This document shows, in pieces, positions 19,072-28,449 of a stretch of DNA of 64,000 nucleotides. Below the pieces are notes generated by a model. That model saw only the letters and a list, made by a program, of their open reading frames with translations, had not been told where the DNA came from and searched no databases. The position numbers and the translations under genes were made by a program. Where the stretch lies: assembly GCA_020635915.1 (NCBI GenBank), contig JACJYU010000001.1, positions 1,240,001-1,304,000 of the forward strand, written 5' to 3'. Source of the stretch: Flammeovirgaceae bacterium. Its GTDB lineage: Bacteria; Bacteroidota; Bacteroidia; Cytophagales; Cyclobacteriaceae. The stretch's first letter is position 1, and every line of letters starts with the position of its first letter.

Positions 19072-19079
19072 TAAATTTG
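19072..19079 (+). promoter_or_regulatory. Candidate -7 promoter element of the second RM operon
   Basis: TAAATTTG matches the Bacteroidota -7 consensus TAnnTTTG and lies 31 bases before the hsdM start. A matching TTTG -33 element at proper spacing is not clear. Confidence 0.3.
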
Positions 19080-19110
19080 ACAATCCCACTAATAATTAAC
19101 GAGACTGAAA

Positions 19111-20571
19111 ATGTTTGAGCAGACCTTTAAGAACATAGACGACATTCTTTACAAAGACGCAGGAGCAGACAGCGAACTGGACTACATCGAACAGACTTCT
19201 TGGGTATTATTCTTAAGATACCTTGATGAGTTAGAGAAAGAGAAATCGGACGAAGCCGCTTTAGAAGGAAAAGCATACAAATACATTCTTGACGAGGAAT
19301 ATCGTTGGCCAAATTGGGCGATGCCTAAAACGGCTGACGGAAAACTTGACCATCACAAAGCCATGACGGGACCAGACTTGGTGAAGTTTGTTGACCTAAA
19401 GCTATTCCCATATTTAGCAGGATTCAAACTGAAGTCCATTGATAACCCGAAATCAATTGAATATAAAATCGGTGAAATCTTTAGCGAGCTTAATAATAAA
19501 GTAAAGAGTGGTTACAATCTGAGAGAAATAATTGAAATGACTGATGAACTTCCTTTTGGCAGTTCAAAAGACAAGCACGAACTCAGTCACTTATATGAAA
19601 CGAAAATCAAGAACATGGGTAATGCTGGTCGCAATGGCGGACAGTATTATACTCCACGGCCATTGATTCGTGCGATTATTGAAGTTATCAATCCAAAGAT
19701 TGGAGAGAAAATTTATGATGCCGCTTGCGGAAGTGCTGGCTTCTTGTGTGAAACATATGCGTACTTGTATGACCGCATGGAGAAATCAACTAACAATCTG
19801 AAAACACTTCAAGAAAATACTCTTTACGGAAAGGAGAAAAAGAATTTGGCTTACATCATTGGGGTAATGAACATGATTTTGCATGGCATTGAAGCTCCAA
19901 ACATCATTCACACCAATACGCTGACCGAGAACATCCGAGACATTCAGGAGAAAGACCGTTACAATGTAATTCTTGCCAACCCTCCCTTCGGTGGAAAGGA
20001 AAGAAAGGAAGTGCAACAAAACTTCGACATCAAAACAGGTGAAACTGCTTCTTTATTCTTACAGCATTTTATCAAAAGTTTGAAAGCAGGTGGACGAGCA
20101 GGTATTGTAATTAAAAACACCTTCCTGAGCAATGCAGACAACGCATCAGTATCATTGCGGAAACACTTATTGGAAAGTTGCAATCTGCACACCATTTTGG
20201 ATATGCCATCAGGAACATTTTTAGGGGCAGGCGTAAAAACCGTTGTTTTGTTCTTTACTAAAGGTGAACCGACTAAAAAGATTTGGTATTACCAATGCGT
20301 ACCGGGAAGAAGTTTAGGTAAAACATCTCCGCTGAATGATGAAGATTTAAAGGAGTTTAAAGTACTACAGAAAACATTAGCTGATTCTGATAAATCCTGG
20401 ACAGTTGATGTTTCGAGCATTAGCACAAGCAATTATGATTTGAGTGTCAAAAACCCGAACGGAAAAGTGGAACAAACTTTTCGTTCCATGGATGAGATAT
20501 TGGCAGAGATGGAAGCATTGGACGAAGAAACAAGTGAAATCTTAGGTGGTATTAAAGAGATGTTTTCATGA
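19111..20571 (+). CDS. hsdM: Type I modification methylase, M subunit
   Basis: 486 residues. The N-terminal helical domain begins FKNIDDILYK and includes SWVLFLRYLDELE. The methyltransferase core has GQYYTPRPLI, SAM motif DAACGSAGFL (about 203-212) and catalytic NPPF (about 290-293). It is only distantly similar to the HsdM at 9432, so this is a different type I family and not a duplicate. First of four overlapping or abutting genes; the hsdS start overlaps its stop (ATGA). Confidence 0.93.
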   Translation: MFEQTFKNIDDILYKDAGADSELDYIEQTSWVLFLRYLDELEKEKSDEAALEGKAYKYILDEEYRWPNWAMPKTADGKLDHHKAMTGPDLVKFVDLKLFPYLAGFKLKSIDNPKSIEYKIGEIFSELNNKVKSGYNLREIIEMTDELPFGSSKDKHELSHLYETKIKNMGNAGRNGGQYYTPRPLIRAIIEVINPKIGEKIYDAACGSAGFLCETYAYLYDRMEKSTNNLKTLQENTLYGKEKKNLAYIIGVMNMILHGIEAPNIIHTNTLTENIRDIQEKDRYNVILANPPFGGKERKEVQQNFDIKTGETASLFLQHFIKSLKAGGRAGIVIKNTFLSNADNASVSLRKHLLESCNLHTILDMPSGTFLGAGVKTVVLFFTKGEPTKKIWYYQCVPGRSLGKTSPLNDEDLKEFKVLQKTLADSDKSWTVDVSSISTSNYDLSVKNPNGKVEQTFRSMDEILAEMEALDEETSEILGGIKEMFS

Positions 20572-21728
20572 GCCAAATTGAAATAACCACTTTAGGAAAA
20601 TCATGTGAGTTTTTCAATGGAAAAGCCCATGAAAAGGACATTGACGAAAATGGTAAATACATTGTAGTCAACTCAAAATTCATTTCATCAGAGGGCAAAT
20701 CATTCAAACGCACCAACGAGCAAATGTTTCCTTTATACAAAGGTGACATTGTAATGGTGATGAGTGATGTGCCAAACGGCAAAGCATTGGCAAAGTGTTT
20801 TATCATAGACAAAGACGATACTTATTCCCTAAACCAGCGGATTTGCTGCATAAGAAGCAAGGAGTTTGATACCAAGTATTTGTATTACCAACTCAATAGA
20901 CACGAACACTTCTTGGCGTTTAACAACGGTGAAAACCAAACCAACCTTCGCAAAGACGATATTCTTGCTTGCCCCTTGATTAAACCTCCAATGGATGAGC
21001 AGGTAAGAATGGTAAAAGAGTTGGACGAAGCTTTCATTTATCTACAAAAAGCTATTGAAAATGTAGAAACCAATATTGAAAATTCAAATCAGCTATTCTC
21101 CAGCGATTTAAATAGGCTTTTTTCAAATCCAAACTGGGACCATAGAAAACTTGAAGAAGTTTGTAAAACAGGCGCAGGTGGAACACCCTTAAAAACTCAT
21201 AAGGACTACTACGAAGGAGGAAATATTCCATGGTTATTGAGCGGAGAAGTTTGTCAGAAAGAAATTTCTACTGCTTCAACCTTTATAACTAAAAAAGGTC
21301 TTGACAACTCATCAGCAAAATTATTCCCTGTGAATACAGTACTGGTTGCAATGTACGGAGCAACTGCTGGCCAAGTAGGAATTTTAAAGTTGCAGGCTTG
21401 CACCAATCAAGCAGTTTGCGGAATACTACCTAATGAAAAATACTTACCTGAATTTATTTACTACAATTTTCTTTTTAGAAAAAATGAACTAGTGGCTCAA
21501 GCAACGGGAAATGCTCAGCCGAACATATCACAAATTAAAATCAAACAGACACAAATACCTTACGTTGATTTAAATATTCAAACTGAAGTCGTAGCTAAAT
21601 TAAACCTGTTGGCTGAAAAATCTGAAACTCTATATGGTAAGTATCAAGAGAAATTAGAAAAGCTAAATGAACTACGAAGCGGTATATTAAAACGAGCCTT
21701 TGAAAACGAATTAATGGAAGCTGAGTAA
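20568..21728 (+). CDS. hsdS: Type I specificity subunit
   Basis: 386 residues with two target-recognition domains (about 1-140 and 185-330), each followed by a helical spacer (DEQVRMVKELDEAFIYLQ; NIQTEVVAKLNLLAEKSE). The second domain has the GAGGTPLKTHKDYYEGGNIPW start typical of S subunits. The C-terminus ILKRAFENELMEAE matches the usual HsdS tail, so there is no extra domain, unlike the HsdS at 7416. Overlaps hsdM by four bases. Confidence 0.92.
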   Translation: MSQIEITTLGKSCEFFNGKAHEKDIDENGKYIVVNSKFISSEGKSFKRTNEQMFPLYKGDIVMVMSDVPNGKALAKCFIIDKDDTYSLNQRICCIRSKEFDTKYLYYQLNRHEHFLAFNNGENQTNLRKDDILACPLIKPPMDEQVRMVKELDEAFIYLQKAIENVETNIENSNQLFSSDLNRLFSNPNWDHRKLEEVCKTGAGGTPLKTHKDYYEGGNIPWLLSGEVCQKEISTASTFITKKGLDNSSAKLFPVNTVLVAMYGATAGQVGILKLQACTNQAVCGILPNEKYLPEFIYYNFLFRKNELVAQATGNAQPNISQIKIKQTQIPYVDLNIQTEVVAKLNLLAEKSETLYGKYQEKLEKLNELRSGILKRAFENELMEAE

Positions 21729-21729
21729 T

Positions 21730-22584
21730 ATGCATTTCTTTTATATAGACGAAGCTGGTTGCAATTTAAGAGACCTTCAAAATGATGAAGCTCCTATATT
21801 TGTGCTTGGTGGAATCGTTGTAAAGGATAAAGGCTGGAATCAAACTCACTTAGCCTTTGAAACAATCGTTAGTGCATATTTTAATAATAACGTTCCTAAC
21901 AACTTTGAACTTCATTCCCACGAATTACTTAGCCCAAATGGTGATGGCCATTTTGCTGGACATGATAGACAAAGGAGAAATCAGTTAGCAATCGACCTTT
22001 TAACACTTTTGCAAACAAGAGGACACCAAGTATTTCTTCACGCAATTGATAAAAATGGTCTTCATGCTTATGATGTAACTCACATTCGCAACAAAGACCA
22101 TGTGGAGCTGAAAACACCATATCTACTTTGTTACGATAATGGAATCACAACAATAGAATGGTTTGTAAAAGAAAGACTTGGCTCGACAGCAAGAGGAATG
22201 GTAATTATTGATGAAAAAGACGGTTTACGCTCGGAAATAGAGCAACTAACAAAACACAGAAGGTTTCATCCAACGAGAACCAAAAGGGTAAAATGGATTT
22301 CGGAGTTTAGCTACCCTATCGATTCACAAAAAAATCCAATGGTTCAACTAAGTGATTTAGTTTGTTTTGCATCTAAGAAATATTTGGGTATCGAAAACGG
22401 TTATCACGATGCCTATCCAAGAGTTGCGAAAGAATTTTTTAGAGATTTATATTCAATAATAGACGACCGATTAATAAAAAAGGGAATTGTACCTGAAGAA
22501 GGCAGATATGCAGAAGAATTCAATAAATTCATGAGGGAGATTACCCCTAAGCCTAGGAACGGTTGGAAAACTAGACAATACTAA
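21730..22584 (+). CDS. DUF3800 protein embedded in a type I RM operon
   Basis: 284 residues. It starts MHFFYIDEAGC, the acidic DEA/S motif of DUF3800 proteins, which have an RNase H-like fold; later acidic residues (FELHSHELL; VIIDEKDG; QLSDLVCF) fit the family's metal-site pattern. The enzymatic role is not established. It starts one base after the hsdS stop and ends one base before hsdR, so it is part of the operon. I infer an accessory nuclease or processing role. Confidence 0.75.
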   Translation: MHFFYIDEAGCNLRDLQNDEAPIFVLGGIVVKDKGWNQTHLAFETIVSAYFNNNVPNNFELHSHELLSPNGDGHFAGHDRQRRNQLAIDLLTLLQTRGHQVFLHAIDKNGLHAYDVTHIRNKDHVELKTPYLLCYDNGITTIEWFVKERLGSTARGMVIIDEKDGLRSEIEQLTKHRRFHPTRTKRVKWISEFSYPIDSQKNPMVQLSDLVCFASKKYLGIENGYHDAYPRVAKEFFRDLYSIIDDRLIKKGIVPEEGRYAEEFNKFMREITPKPRNGWKTRQY

Positions 22585-24969
22585 ATGAACGAAACCGAAA
22601 CAAGAGCTGAATTAATAAACCCCGCACTTAAAGCAGCAGGTTGGGGCATAGTGGAAGGTAGCCGCGTACGCATGGAATTCCCTATAAGCAAGGGTCGTTT
22701 AATTGGTCATGGCCAGCGTAGCAAACCAGATAAAGCAGACTATGTTTTGCAATACAAAAACAGAAATCTAGCAGTCATTGAAGCGAAAGCCAGAGATAAG
22801 TATTATACAGAGGGCGTAGGTCAAGCCAAAGATTACGCAGGGAAATTACAAGTTCGTTTCACTTACAGTACAAATGGTTTACAGATTTATCGCATAGATA
22901 TGCTCGAAGGACAAGAAGGAGATGTAACTTCTTACCCTACACCGGACGAATTGTGGGACATGACTTTCGGAGAGTTGAACAAACTCCAACCCCTTTCAGC
23001 CGTTTGGCGCGACAAATTGCTTTCAGTTCCATTTGAAGACCGTGGTGGAACATGGCAACCGAGATACTATCAGGAAAATGCAATTACAAAAGTCTTAGAA
23101 GCAGTTGCCGCAGACAAACCGCGAATCTTGCTGACCCTTGCAACAGGTACAGGAAAAACAGCAATTGCTTTTCAAATTGCATGGAAACTATTTCAGGCAA
23201 AATGGAACATCAATAAAGACGGACAACGAAGTCCAAGAATTCTATTCCTTGCTGACAGAAATATCTTAGCAGACCAGGCTTTCAATGCTTTTTCGGTTTT
23301 TGAAGAAGATGCTCTAGTGCGTATCAATCCAAGTGACATTAAGAAGAAAGGTAGAGTTCCGAAAAATGGAAGTGTGTTCTTTACCATCTTCCAAACTTTC
23401 ATGAGCGGGCCAAATGATACTCCTTACTTTGGAGAATACCCTAAGGATTTTTTTGATTTTATCATTATAGATGAGTGTCACCGTGGTGGAGCTAATGACG
23501 AAAGTAGTTGGCGAGCCATCATGGAATATTTTAGTCCTGCGGTTCAGTTAGGTTTAACGGCCACACCAAAACGAACAATAAATGCCGACACTTACAATTA
23601 CTTTGGAGAGCCCGTTTATGTTTACTCATTAAAAGAAGGTATCAATGATGGTTTCTTAACACCGTTTAAGGTTAAACAAATCGATACCACTATTGATGAA
23701 TATATTTTCACCTCAGACGATACAGTTCTTGAAGGTGAAATTGAGGAAGGGAGACGATATACCGAAGCCGAAATGAATCGTCTGATTGAAATTAGGCAGC
23801 GTGAGGAGTACCGCGTAAAGATTTTTATGAGCCTGATTAACCAAAGCGAAAAGACTCTGGTTTTCTGCGCGACTCAATTGCATGCTTTAGCAATTCGAGA
23901 TTTAATCAATCAACAGGTAACTATAAAAAACCCAAACTACTGTCATCGGGTTACAGCCCATGATGGAAAAATTGGTGAACAACATTTAAGAGACTTTCAG
24001 GATAACGAAAAAAGTATTCCGACAATTCTGACAACTTCACAAAAACTAAGTACTGGAGTTGATGCACCAGAGATAAGGAATATCGTGCTACTTCGACCTA
24101 TAAACTCAATGATAGAGTTTAAGCAAATTATTGGGCGCGGCACTAGACTTTTTGACGGCAAGGATTACTTTACAATTTATGACTTCGTTAGAGCACATCA
24201 TCATTTTAGTGACCCTGAATGGGATGGAGAACCCGAGCAACCAGAAACTCCCGACCCAAGACCTCGTCCACAACCATGTGCTATCTGCGGACAAAGTCCG
24301 TGCATTTGTGCAAGAGAACCAGAACCTGAACCCTGTGAAGTTTGTGGTTATGTAATGTGTCGTTGTGACAATCCGCCAAGACGAATGGTAAAAGTGAGGC
24401 TGGCGGATGGTAAAGTAAGACAGTTTCAGCATATGATAAGTACCTCATTTTGGAGTCCAGATGGTAGGCCGATTTCAGCGGAGGAATTCTTGCGGTCATT
24501 GTTTGGAGCTTTACCCGAACTTTTCAAAAGTGAAGACGAACTAAGAGATATTTGGAGCAAGCCAGATACGAGAAAAAAACTATTGCAGGAATTATCTGAA
24601 AAAGGATTTACAAAACAACAACTGCAAGAGTTTCAGAAAATACTGAATGCTGAGAATAGTGACCTCTATGACGTGCTGGCTTACATAGCCTTTCATTCAG
24701 ACATGATAGCTCGTTCAGAACGTGCGGACAAAGCAAAAATCCAATTATCAAATTATGACCCTAAACAACAAGAGTTTTTAAACTTTGTATTAGGTCAATA
24801 TGTAAAACAAGGAGTTGACGAGTTGGACGACACAAAAATTGGTGACCTGTTAGTTCTAAAATATCATGCAATCGCAGATGCTAAAAAAGAACTTGGTGAC
24901 ATTGGGACGATAAGAAATACTTTTATTGGCTTTCAGACATACTTGTACGACAACAGAGTTGCAATTTGA
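22585..24969 (+). CDS. hsdR: Type I restriction enzyme, R subunit with a cysteine-rich linker
   Basis: 794 residues. N-terminal nuclease residues D52 and E66-A-K68 (VIEAKARDK). Helicase Walker A ATGTGKT (about 186-192), DECH (about 296-299), GLTATPKR, and GRGTR near residue 519. Between the motor and the C-terminal domain (about 566-596) a proline-rich segment carries paired cysteines (CAICGQSPCIC, CEVCGYVMCRC), likely a zinc-binding element. The C-terminal helical domain follows from about 640. It is last in the operon; the stop is 30 bases before the right boundary hairpin. Confidence 0.92.
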   Translation: MNETETRAELINPALKAAGWGIVEGSRVRMEFPISKGRLIGHGQRSKPDKADYVLQYKNRNLAVIEAKARDKYYTEGVGQAKDYAGKLQVRFTYSTNGLQIYRIDMLEGQEGDVTSYPTPDELWDMTFGELNKLQPLSAVWRDKLLSVPFEDRGGTWQPRYYQENAITKVLEAVAADKPRILLTLATGTGKTAIAFQIAWKLFQAKWNINKDGQRSPRILFLADRNILADQAFNAFSVFEEDALVRINPSDIKKKGRVPKNGSVFFTIFQTFMSGPNDTPYFGEYPKDFFDFIIIDECHRGGANDESSWRAIMEYFSPAVQLGLTATPKRTINADTYNYFGEPVYVYSLKEGINDGFLTPFKVKQIDTTIDEYIFTSDDTVLEGEIEEGRRYTEAEMNRLIEIRQREEYRVKIFMSLINQSEKTLVFCATQLHALAIRDLINQQVTIKNPNYCHRVTAHDGKIGEQHLRDFQDNEKSIPTILTTSQKLSTGVDAPEIRNIVLLRPINSMIEFKQIIGRGTRLFDGKDYFTIYDFVRAHHHFSDPEWDGEPEQPETPDPRPRPQPCAICGQSPCICAREPEPEPCEVCGYVMCRCDNPPRRMVKVRLADGKVRQFQHMISTSFWSPDGRPISAEEFLRSLFGALPELFKSEDELRDIWSKPDTRKKLLQELSEKGFTKQQLQEFQKILNAENSDLYDVLAYIAFHSDMIARSERADKAKIQLSNYDPKQQEFLNFVLGQYVKQGVDELDDTKIGDLLVLKYHAIADAKKELGDIGTIRNTFIGFQTYLYDNRVAI

Positions 24970-24999
24970 GGACTAACTATAAAGTGTGTCCAGCCCAAA

Positions 25000-25058
25000 G
25001 GCACACATGCCAAAGCCGCACAAAACCAACGCACATTCAAAGCTTTGGCAAGAGTGCC
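25000..25058 (+). repeat. Cargo-boundary hairpin, right end of giant cassette 2
   Basis: GGCAC (25000-25004)/GTGCC (25054-25058), internal loop ACAT/AAGA, GCCAAAGC (25009-25016)/GCTTTGGC (25042-25049), 25-nt loop starting CGCACAAAAC and ending CAAA. Confidence 0.85.
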
Positions 25059-25214
25059 GCCACCGCACCACGGGGACAAAGTGGCAAGAGTTTAGAGTAA
25101 ACCGACAGAGTAGTGTAACGGTTGCCCGCCCGCGACATGAGTTTCACAAAACAATTCGGTGGACACAATGACAATAAAGACGGAGACGGTAAATAATGAC
25201 GGAGGAAGGGCACA

Positions 25215-25387
25215 GGCGCTAACAAAATGTTTATGCAATGTGGGGGTTTGGTGTTAATTTAAAGTTTATGTTTCACAATGTAGTTTGGTCACGGGGGACA
25301 GTTCGGAGCAGGTCGGGCTTAACATTCCGCTGCGCTTCATTTTTAAGCCCTCCTATTCCCCACACTGCATAAACACCAACGTTGTAG
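25215..25387 (+). repeat. attC of giant cassette 2
   Basis: Opens GGCGCTAAC. Stem TGTTTATGCA/TGCATAAACA, inner TGTGGGG/CCCCACA, a paired change from TGCGGGG/CCCCGCA in the attC at 16186. Confidence 0.85.
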
Positions 25388-25971
25388 GCAAGGCGGAAAA
25401 TTTTCACCGCGGACAGTTACTTGCAAGACGACAAAGATTTACCCACGCGGACATTTCGGGTGACTATTTAACGACAGGCAAAAATTCAACTGCCCTGGCA
25501 AAGTTCCGGGCCAGGACAATCTTTAAGGCGCAAAGCGCGAATTTTTTGGCGGTTTGACAATGGGCATTTGAAAACCCAATGCCCGGATTTTTTTTACAGT
25601 ACGTGGACAATTTTGTCACGGTGGAATAGTTTATAGTTCGCGGACAGCTTTGGGTGAAAAGGATTTCTGGCACCCACAACGTGGATTATGCTGGACGGCT
25701 TCGGTCTGGCCTGGGCCCGGCTCATCACCCAGACTTATTGGCCAACAAAGATTTGGTTAGCGACATCGGCCCATTAAGCAATTAACGGCCGACTGAAACC
25801 GCCCAGCCTACAACATTGTGCATGTGACCATGGCGGGGATCGGGCGTGTTTCCAGGTTTTGTTTTTCTTACTATATTTATGCAGGTGGACAGTGACGAAC
25901 GGGTCGGGCTTGACATTCCGCTTCGCTCCATTTTCAAGCCCTCCTGGCCCGCCACGTCACATGCACCGACC
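25381..25971 (+). repeat. 591-bp ORF-less cassette copy
   Basis: Full-length copy between giant cassette 2 and the IS-split lipoprotein cassette; attC 25806-25978. No supported gene. Confidence 0.88.
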
Positions 25972-25997
25972 GTTAGCGCACATTGTCAATTGAGATT

Positions 25998-26303
25998 ATG
26001 ACCACAGAAGAACTATTCGACAAAGTAATTGAACCGATAAAGATCCAGCTCGGTGACAAAGGAATCTCCCCACTACATAAAGCTATGATTGAGGAGTGTT
26101 GTGAAAATGCACTAAACGGGACAAATGAGTCAATGACTGATAAAGAATTAATTCTCACTGCTCAAATGAGCTTTGTAACAGCGGACAATGTTTTGAAGGG
26201 ACTTATTAAGGGACTTGTAGAAAGAAATGACGCGGATACCTGTACAATCAATTATCGCGGACAGTCTTTTGTGATTGACAAAAATTTAAAACACTTAAAA
26301 TAA
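25998..26303 (+). CDS. Small acidic cassette protein, copy 1
   Basis: 101 residues from ATG 25998; an upstream TTG at 25983 would add five residues but sits in the cassette end. Helical N-terminal half (TTEELFDKVIEPIKIQL) with CCENAL and a cluster of polar residues; no recognised domain. Its stop abuts the start of the lipoprotein gene at 26304, so the two are probably co-translated. An identical protein is encoded at 37409. Confidence 0.7.
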   Translation: MTTEELFDKVIEPIKIQLGDKGISPLHKAMIEECCENALNGTNESMTDKELILTAQMSFVTADNVLKGLIKGLVERNDADTCTINYRGQSFVIDKNLKHLK

Positions 26304-26580
26304 ATGAATAAGTACATTTTTGTCCTGCTGCTGTTTGGACTTTCATGCGGGCAAAAGGAAAACCAAGAACAGAAAGGTAATACTGAGGAAAAACCAGAAA
26401 CTCTTGTAGCGGACAGAGTTAAGGTCGAAAGCTTCAATGATGTTGAGGAGACTCGGACTAAATTGTCTACCGTAGGAATTGGGGAATTGGGAAAATGGAG
26501 AGACGATGAGATGGTGTAAGCTCCCCCGAAAATAGGACAGTTTTGAATTAGACAAAAGGTCTAACTTTAAACTGTTAAAA

Positions 26581-26847
26581 ATGAAAAGAACAAGATTTAC
26601 CGAAGCCCAGGTTTTCAACATTCTCAAGGAGTATGATGCGGGCAAAAACATCCAGGATATTGCCCGTGATAACGGAGTGTCCAAAGCCACTATTTACAAC
26701 TGGAAGGCCAAGTACGGAGGCATGGAGATGAACGAACTCAAAAGAATGAAGGAGCTTGAGGAAGAAAACCGTAAGCTCAAGCATATGTATGCCGATTTGG
26801 CGCTGGACAACAAGATGCTCAAAGAGGTCTTGGGAAAAAAGTTCTGA
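26581..26847 (+). CDS. IS3-family OrfA (DNA-binding transposase subunit)
   Basis: 88 residues: a helix-turn-helix (FTEAQVFNILKEYDAGKN, then DNGVSKATIYNWKAKYGG) and a leucine-zipper-like coil (ELKRMKELEEENRKLKHM), standard for IS407-group OrfA. It binds the IS ends. Near its end, A AAA AAG at 26835-26841 is a classic -1 slippery sequence, which would fuse OrfA to the OrfB frame to make the active transposase. Confidence 0.93.
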   Translation: MKRTRFTEAQVFNILKEYDAGKNIQDIARDNGVSKATIYNWKAKYGGMEMNELKRMKELEEENRKLKHMYADLALDNKMLKEVLGKKF

Positions 26848-26870
26848 GGCCCGCTGAGAAGCGAACCGGT

Positions 26871-27740
26871 GTGGATCATTTGAGAGCGGCTTTTCAAGTT
26901 AGCCTCGGTCGGGCCTGTGATGTGATGGACCTCTCACGTTCGGTTTACTACTACCAAAGTAAAAAGGACGATCATGCGGTGATTGAAAAACTTCAGGACT
27001 TAGCGGAAAAACGGCCTACCGAGGGTTTTTGGAAAATGTATTTCAGGATTAGGAAAGAAGGACTGTTGTGGAACCATAAACGCATTCATCGGGTGTATAA
27101 ATATTTGAAGCTAAACCTGAAAAGAAAAGGTAAAAGAAGGTTACCGGCACGGATTCTTCAACCTTTGGAAGCTGTTAGTCATATCAATGCAAGCTGGTCG
27201 ATGGATTTTATGAGCGATTCTCTTCTATCAGGCCGCAAGTTTAGGGTACTCAACTTGCTAGACGACTTTAATCGTGAGGCGCTTGCTATTGAAGTAGACA
27301 CTTCGCTACGTGCCGAGCGTGTTGTCCGGGTACTTGAGCAAGTCATCCAGTGGAGAGGTAAACCAAAACGAATCAGGGTTGACAATGGTCCTGAATTCAT
27401 CTCAAGCAAACTCTGCTTATGGTGTGAAGAACGTTCCATCCAGCTTCAGTTTATTCAACCAGGTAAGCCTACACAGAATGCATATATCGAGCGTTTCAAT
27501 GGGAGTTTTCGCAGAGATGTTCTAGATGCTTATCTATTTGAATCACTAATCCAAGTGAGAATACTGGCTGATGAATGGATGAATGATTACAACTACGACC
27601 GTCCACATGATGCACTCGAGGGGCGCAGTCCTGCGGACATGCTGGTTGTGGATTTATGGAAAACTCGAAACGAGTTTCCCACAAACCCACAACCGGTTAC
27701 AACAACAATGAATAAATTTTCTAATTTAGAGCTGTCCTAA
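26871..27740 (+). CDS. IS3-family OrfB (DDE integrase domain)
   Basis: 289 residues from GTG 26871, in the -1 frame relative to OrfA. Helical HTH_21-like region first, then an rve integrase core with catalytic residues in WSMDFM, RVDNGPEF and NAYIERFNGSFR (DDE triad). Normally translated by frameshift from OrfA; independent GTG initiation is less likely. Confidence 0.93.
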   Translation: MDHLRAAFQVSLGRACDVMDLSRSVYYYQSKKDDHAVIEKLQDLAEKRPTEGFWKMYFRIRKEGLLWNHKRIHRVYKYLKLNLKRKGKRRLPARILQPLEAVSHINASWSMDFMSDSLLSGRKFRVLNLLDDFNREALAIEVDTSLRAERVVRVLEQVIQWRGKPKRIRVDNGPEFISSKLCLWCEERSIQLQFIQPGKPTQNAYIERFNGSFRRDVLDAYLFESLIQVRILADEWMNDYNYDRPHDALEGRSPADMLVVDLWKTRNEFPTNPQPVTTTMNKFSNLELS

Positions 27741-28111
27741 AAAAGGGGAGCTTACAATGGGAGGATTTATGAGTATAACTAACTATTACACTTTTGGCGA
27801 GAATGACTTAAACAATTTGGCATACTATCTCGAAAGTGACAATTCGGACTACGTGACAACTTTGAAGCTGGTCCTAAATATTAATAACAAAACTGAAAAA
27901 GGACAAGCCTTGAATAAGCTGACCGAAGTAGCAGAGAAAACTTTTAAGGTATTAAACCTTGAACTTCCAAATGAATTGACGAGTGCAATTAGAAAGGAGA
28001 AACCATTAATTATTGACGGTGACAATTTTACTAGTGAATTGAAATTTGATAAATCGAAAATTGACACGTGGACAATTAAAATCACAACCAAGAAGTGAGG
28101 TGAAGACAACG

Positions 28112-28204
28112 TGCGCTAACAAAAGCTATAAGTCATGGCGGCACGGGTGATGTTAAATTTTTATATTTCGGTGTGCCGCCACGCCTTATAGCTAGACGTT
28201 GTGC
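28112..28204 (+). repeat. attC of the IS-split cassette
   Basis: Short 93-base attC. Opens TGCGCTAAC, complementary to GTTAGCGCA at 25972. Arms CTATAAGTCATGGCGGCAC and GTGCCGCCACGCCTTATAG pair with an internal mismatch bubble. The loop is only about 25 bases. Confidence 0.9.
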
Positions 28205-28245
28205 ACAATGCTTTTGATAAAATTACTCCACCTAAATAAAAGACC

Positions 28246-28449
28246 ATGAATGCAGACCTAATTGACGAGATAAAAAAGACCAACAAGTTATTAGTTATAA
28301 TGGCAACGAAGGACTTACCCCAAACCGACAAAATAGCTCTTCTAAGCAGAGTTGGTTTTGGACAAAAGGAAATAGCGGACTTAGTTGGTACAACAAGTAA
28401 CACAGTTGGTGTAACTTTAAATAAATTGAAAAAGAAAAAACAAAAATAA
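28246..28449 (+). CDS. Small helix-turn-helix protein (sigma region 4-like)
   Basis: 67 residues. The C-terminal half, GFGQKEIADLVGTTSNTVGVTLNKLKKKK, reads as a helix-turn-helix of sigma-70 region 4 or LuxR type. It is first of four tightly packed genes in cassette 28198-29980; its stop shares one base with the next ATG. The basic lysine tail may add DNA contact. Role in the module unknown. Confidence 0.7.
   Translation: MNADLIDEIKKTNKLLVIMATKDLPQTDKIALLSRVGFGQKEIADLVGTTSNTVGVTLNKLKKKKQK

Larger units (their letters stand above)
18716..25380 (+). mobile_element. Giant integron-like cassette 2 (6,665 bp) carrying a four-gene type I RM operon
   Basis: Start GTTAGCGCC at 18716; its attC opens GGCGCTAAC at 25215 and the next crossover GTT is at 25381. 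No intervening attC. Boundary hairpins lie at 18966-19025 and 25000-25058. Unlike giants 1, 3 and 4, the sequence outside the left hairpin (GAGAGATTCTC region, 18946-18957) has no complement outside the right hairpin. The left shell 18719-18965 has no gene. Confidence 0.8.
26515..27756 (+). mobile_element. IS3-family insertion sequence, IS407-like, copy 1 (1242 bp)
   Basis: Ends TGTAAGCTCCCC and GGGGAGCTTACA form the terminal inverted repeat, which continues imperfectly with TAGGACAG/CTGTCCTA. Flanked by direct repeats ATGG (26511-26514 and 27757-27760). It has two ORFs in the IS3 orfA/orfB arrangement. The 4-base duplication and OrfA type fit the IS407 group. The copies at 39498 and 58672 have the same length and identical proteins, so movement was recent. 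Confidence 0.95.
26304..28098 (+). pseudogene. Lipoprotein gene split by an IS3-family element
   Basis: Codons 1-70 (26304-26514) encode a signal peptide with lipobox LSCG (Cys15). The frame then runs into the IS at 26515. The remainder (27757-28098) resumes after a 4-base target duplication, ATGG. The intact 182-residue version is at 37715-38263. The 3' part has an in-frame ATG that could give a fragment lacking the export signal. Cassette 25972-28197 equals the other copy (980 bp) plus 1242 bp of IS plus 4 bp of duplication. Confidence 0.9.
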
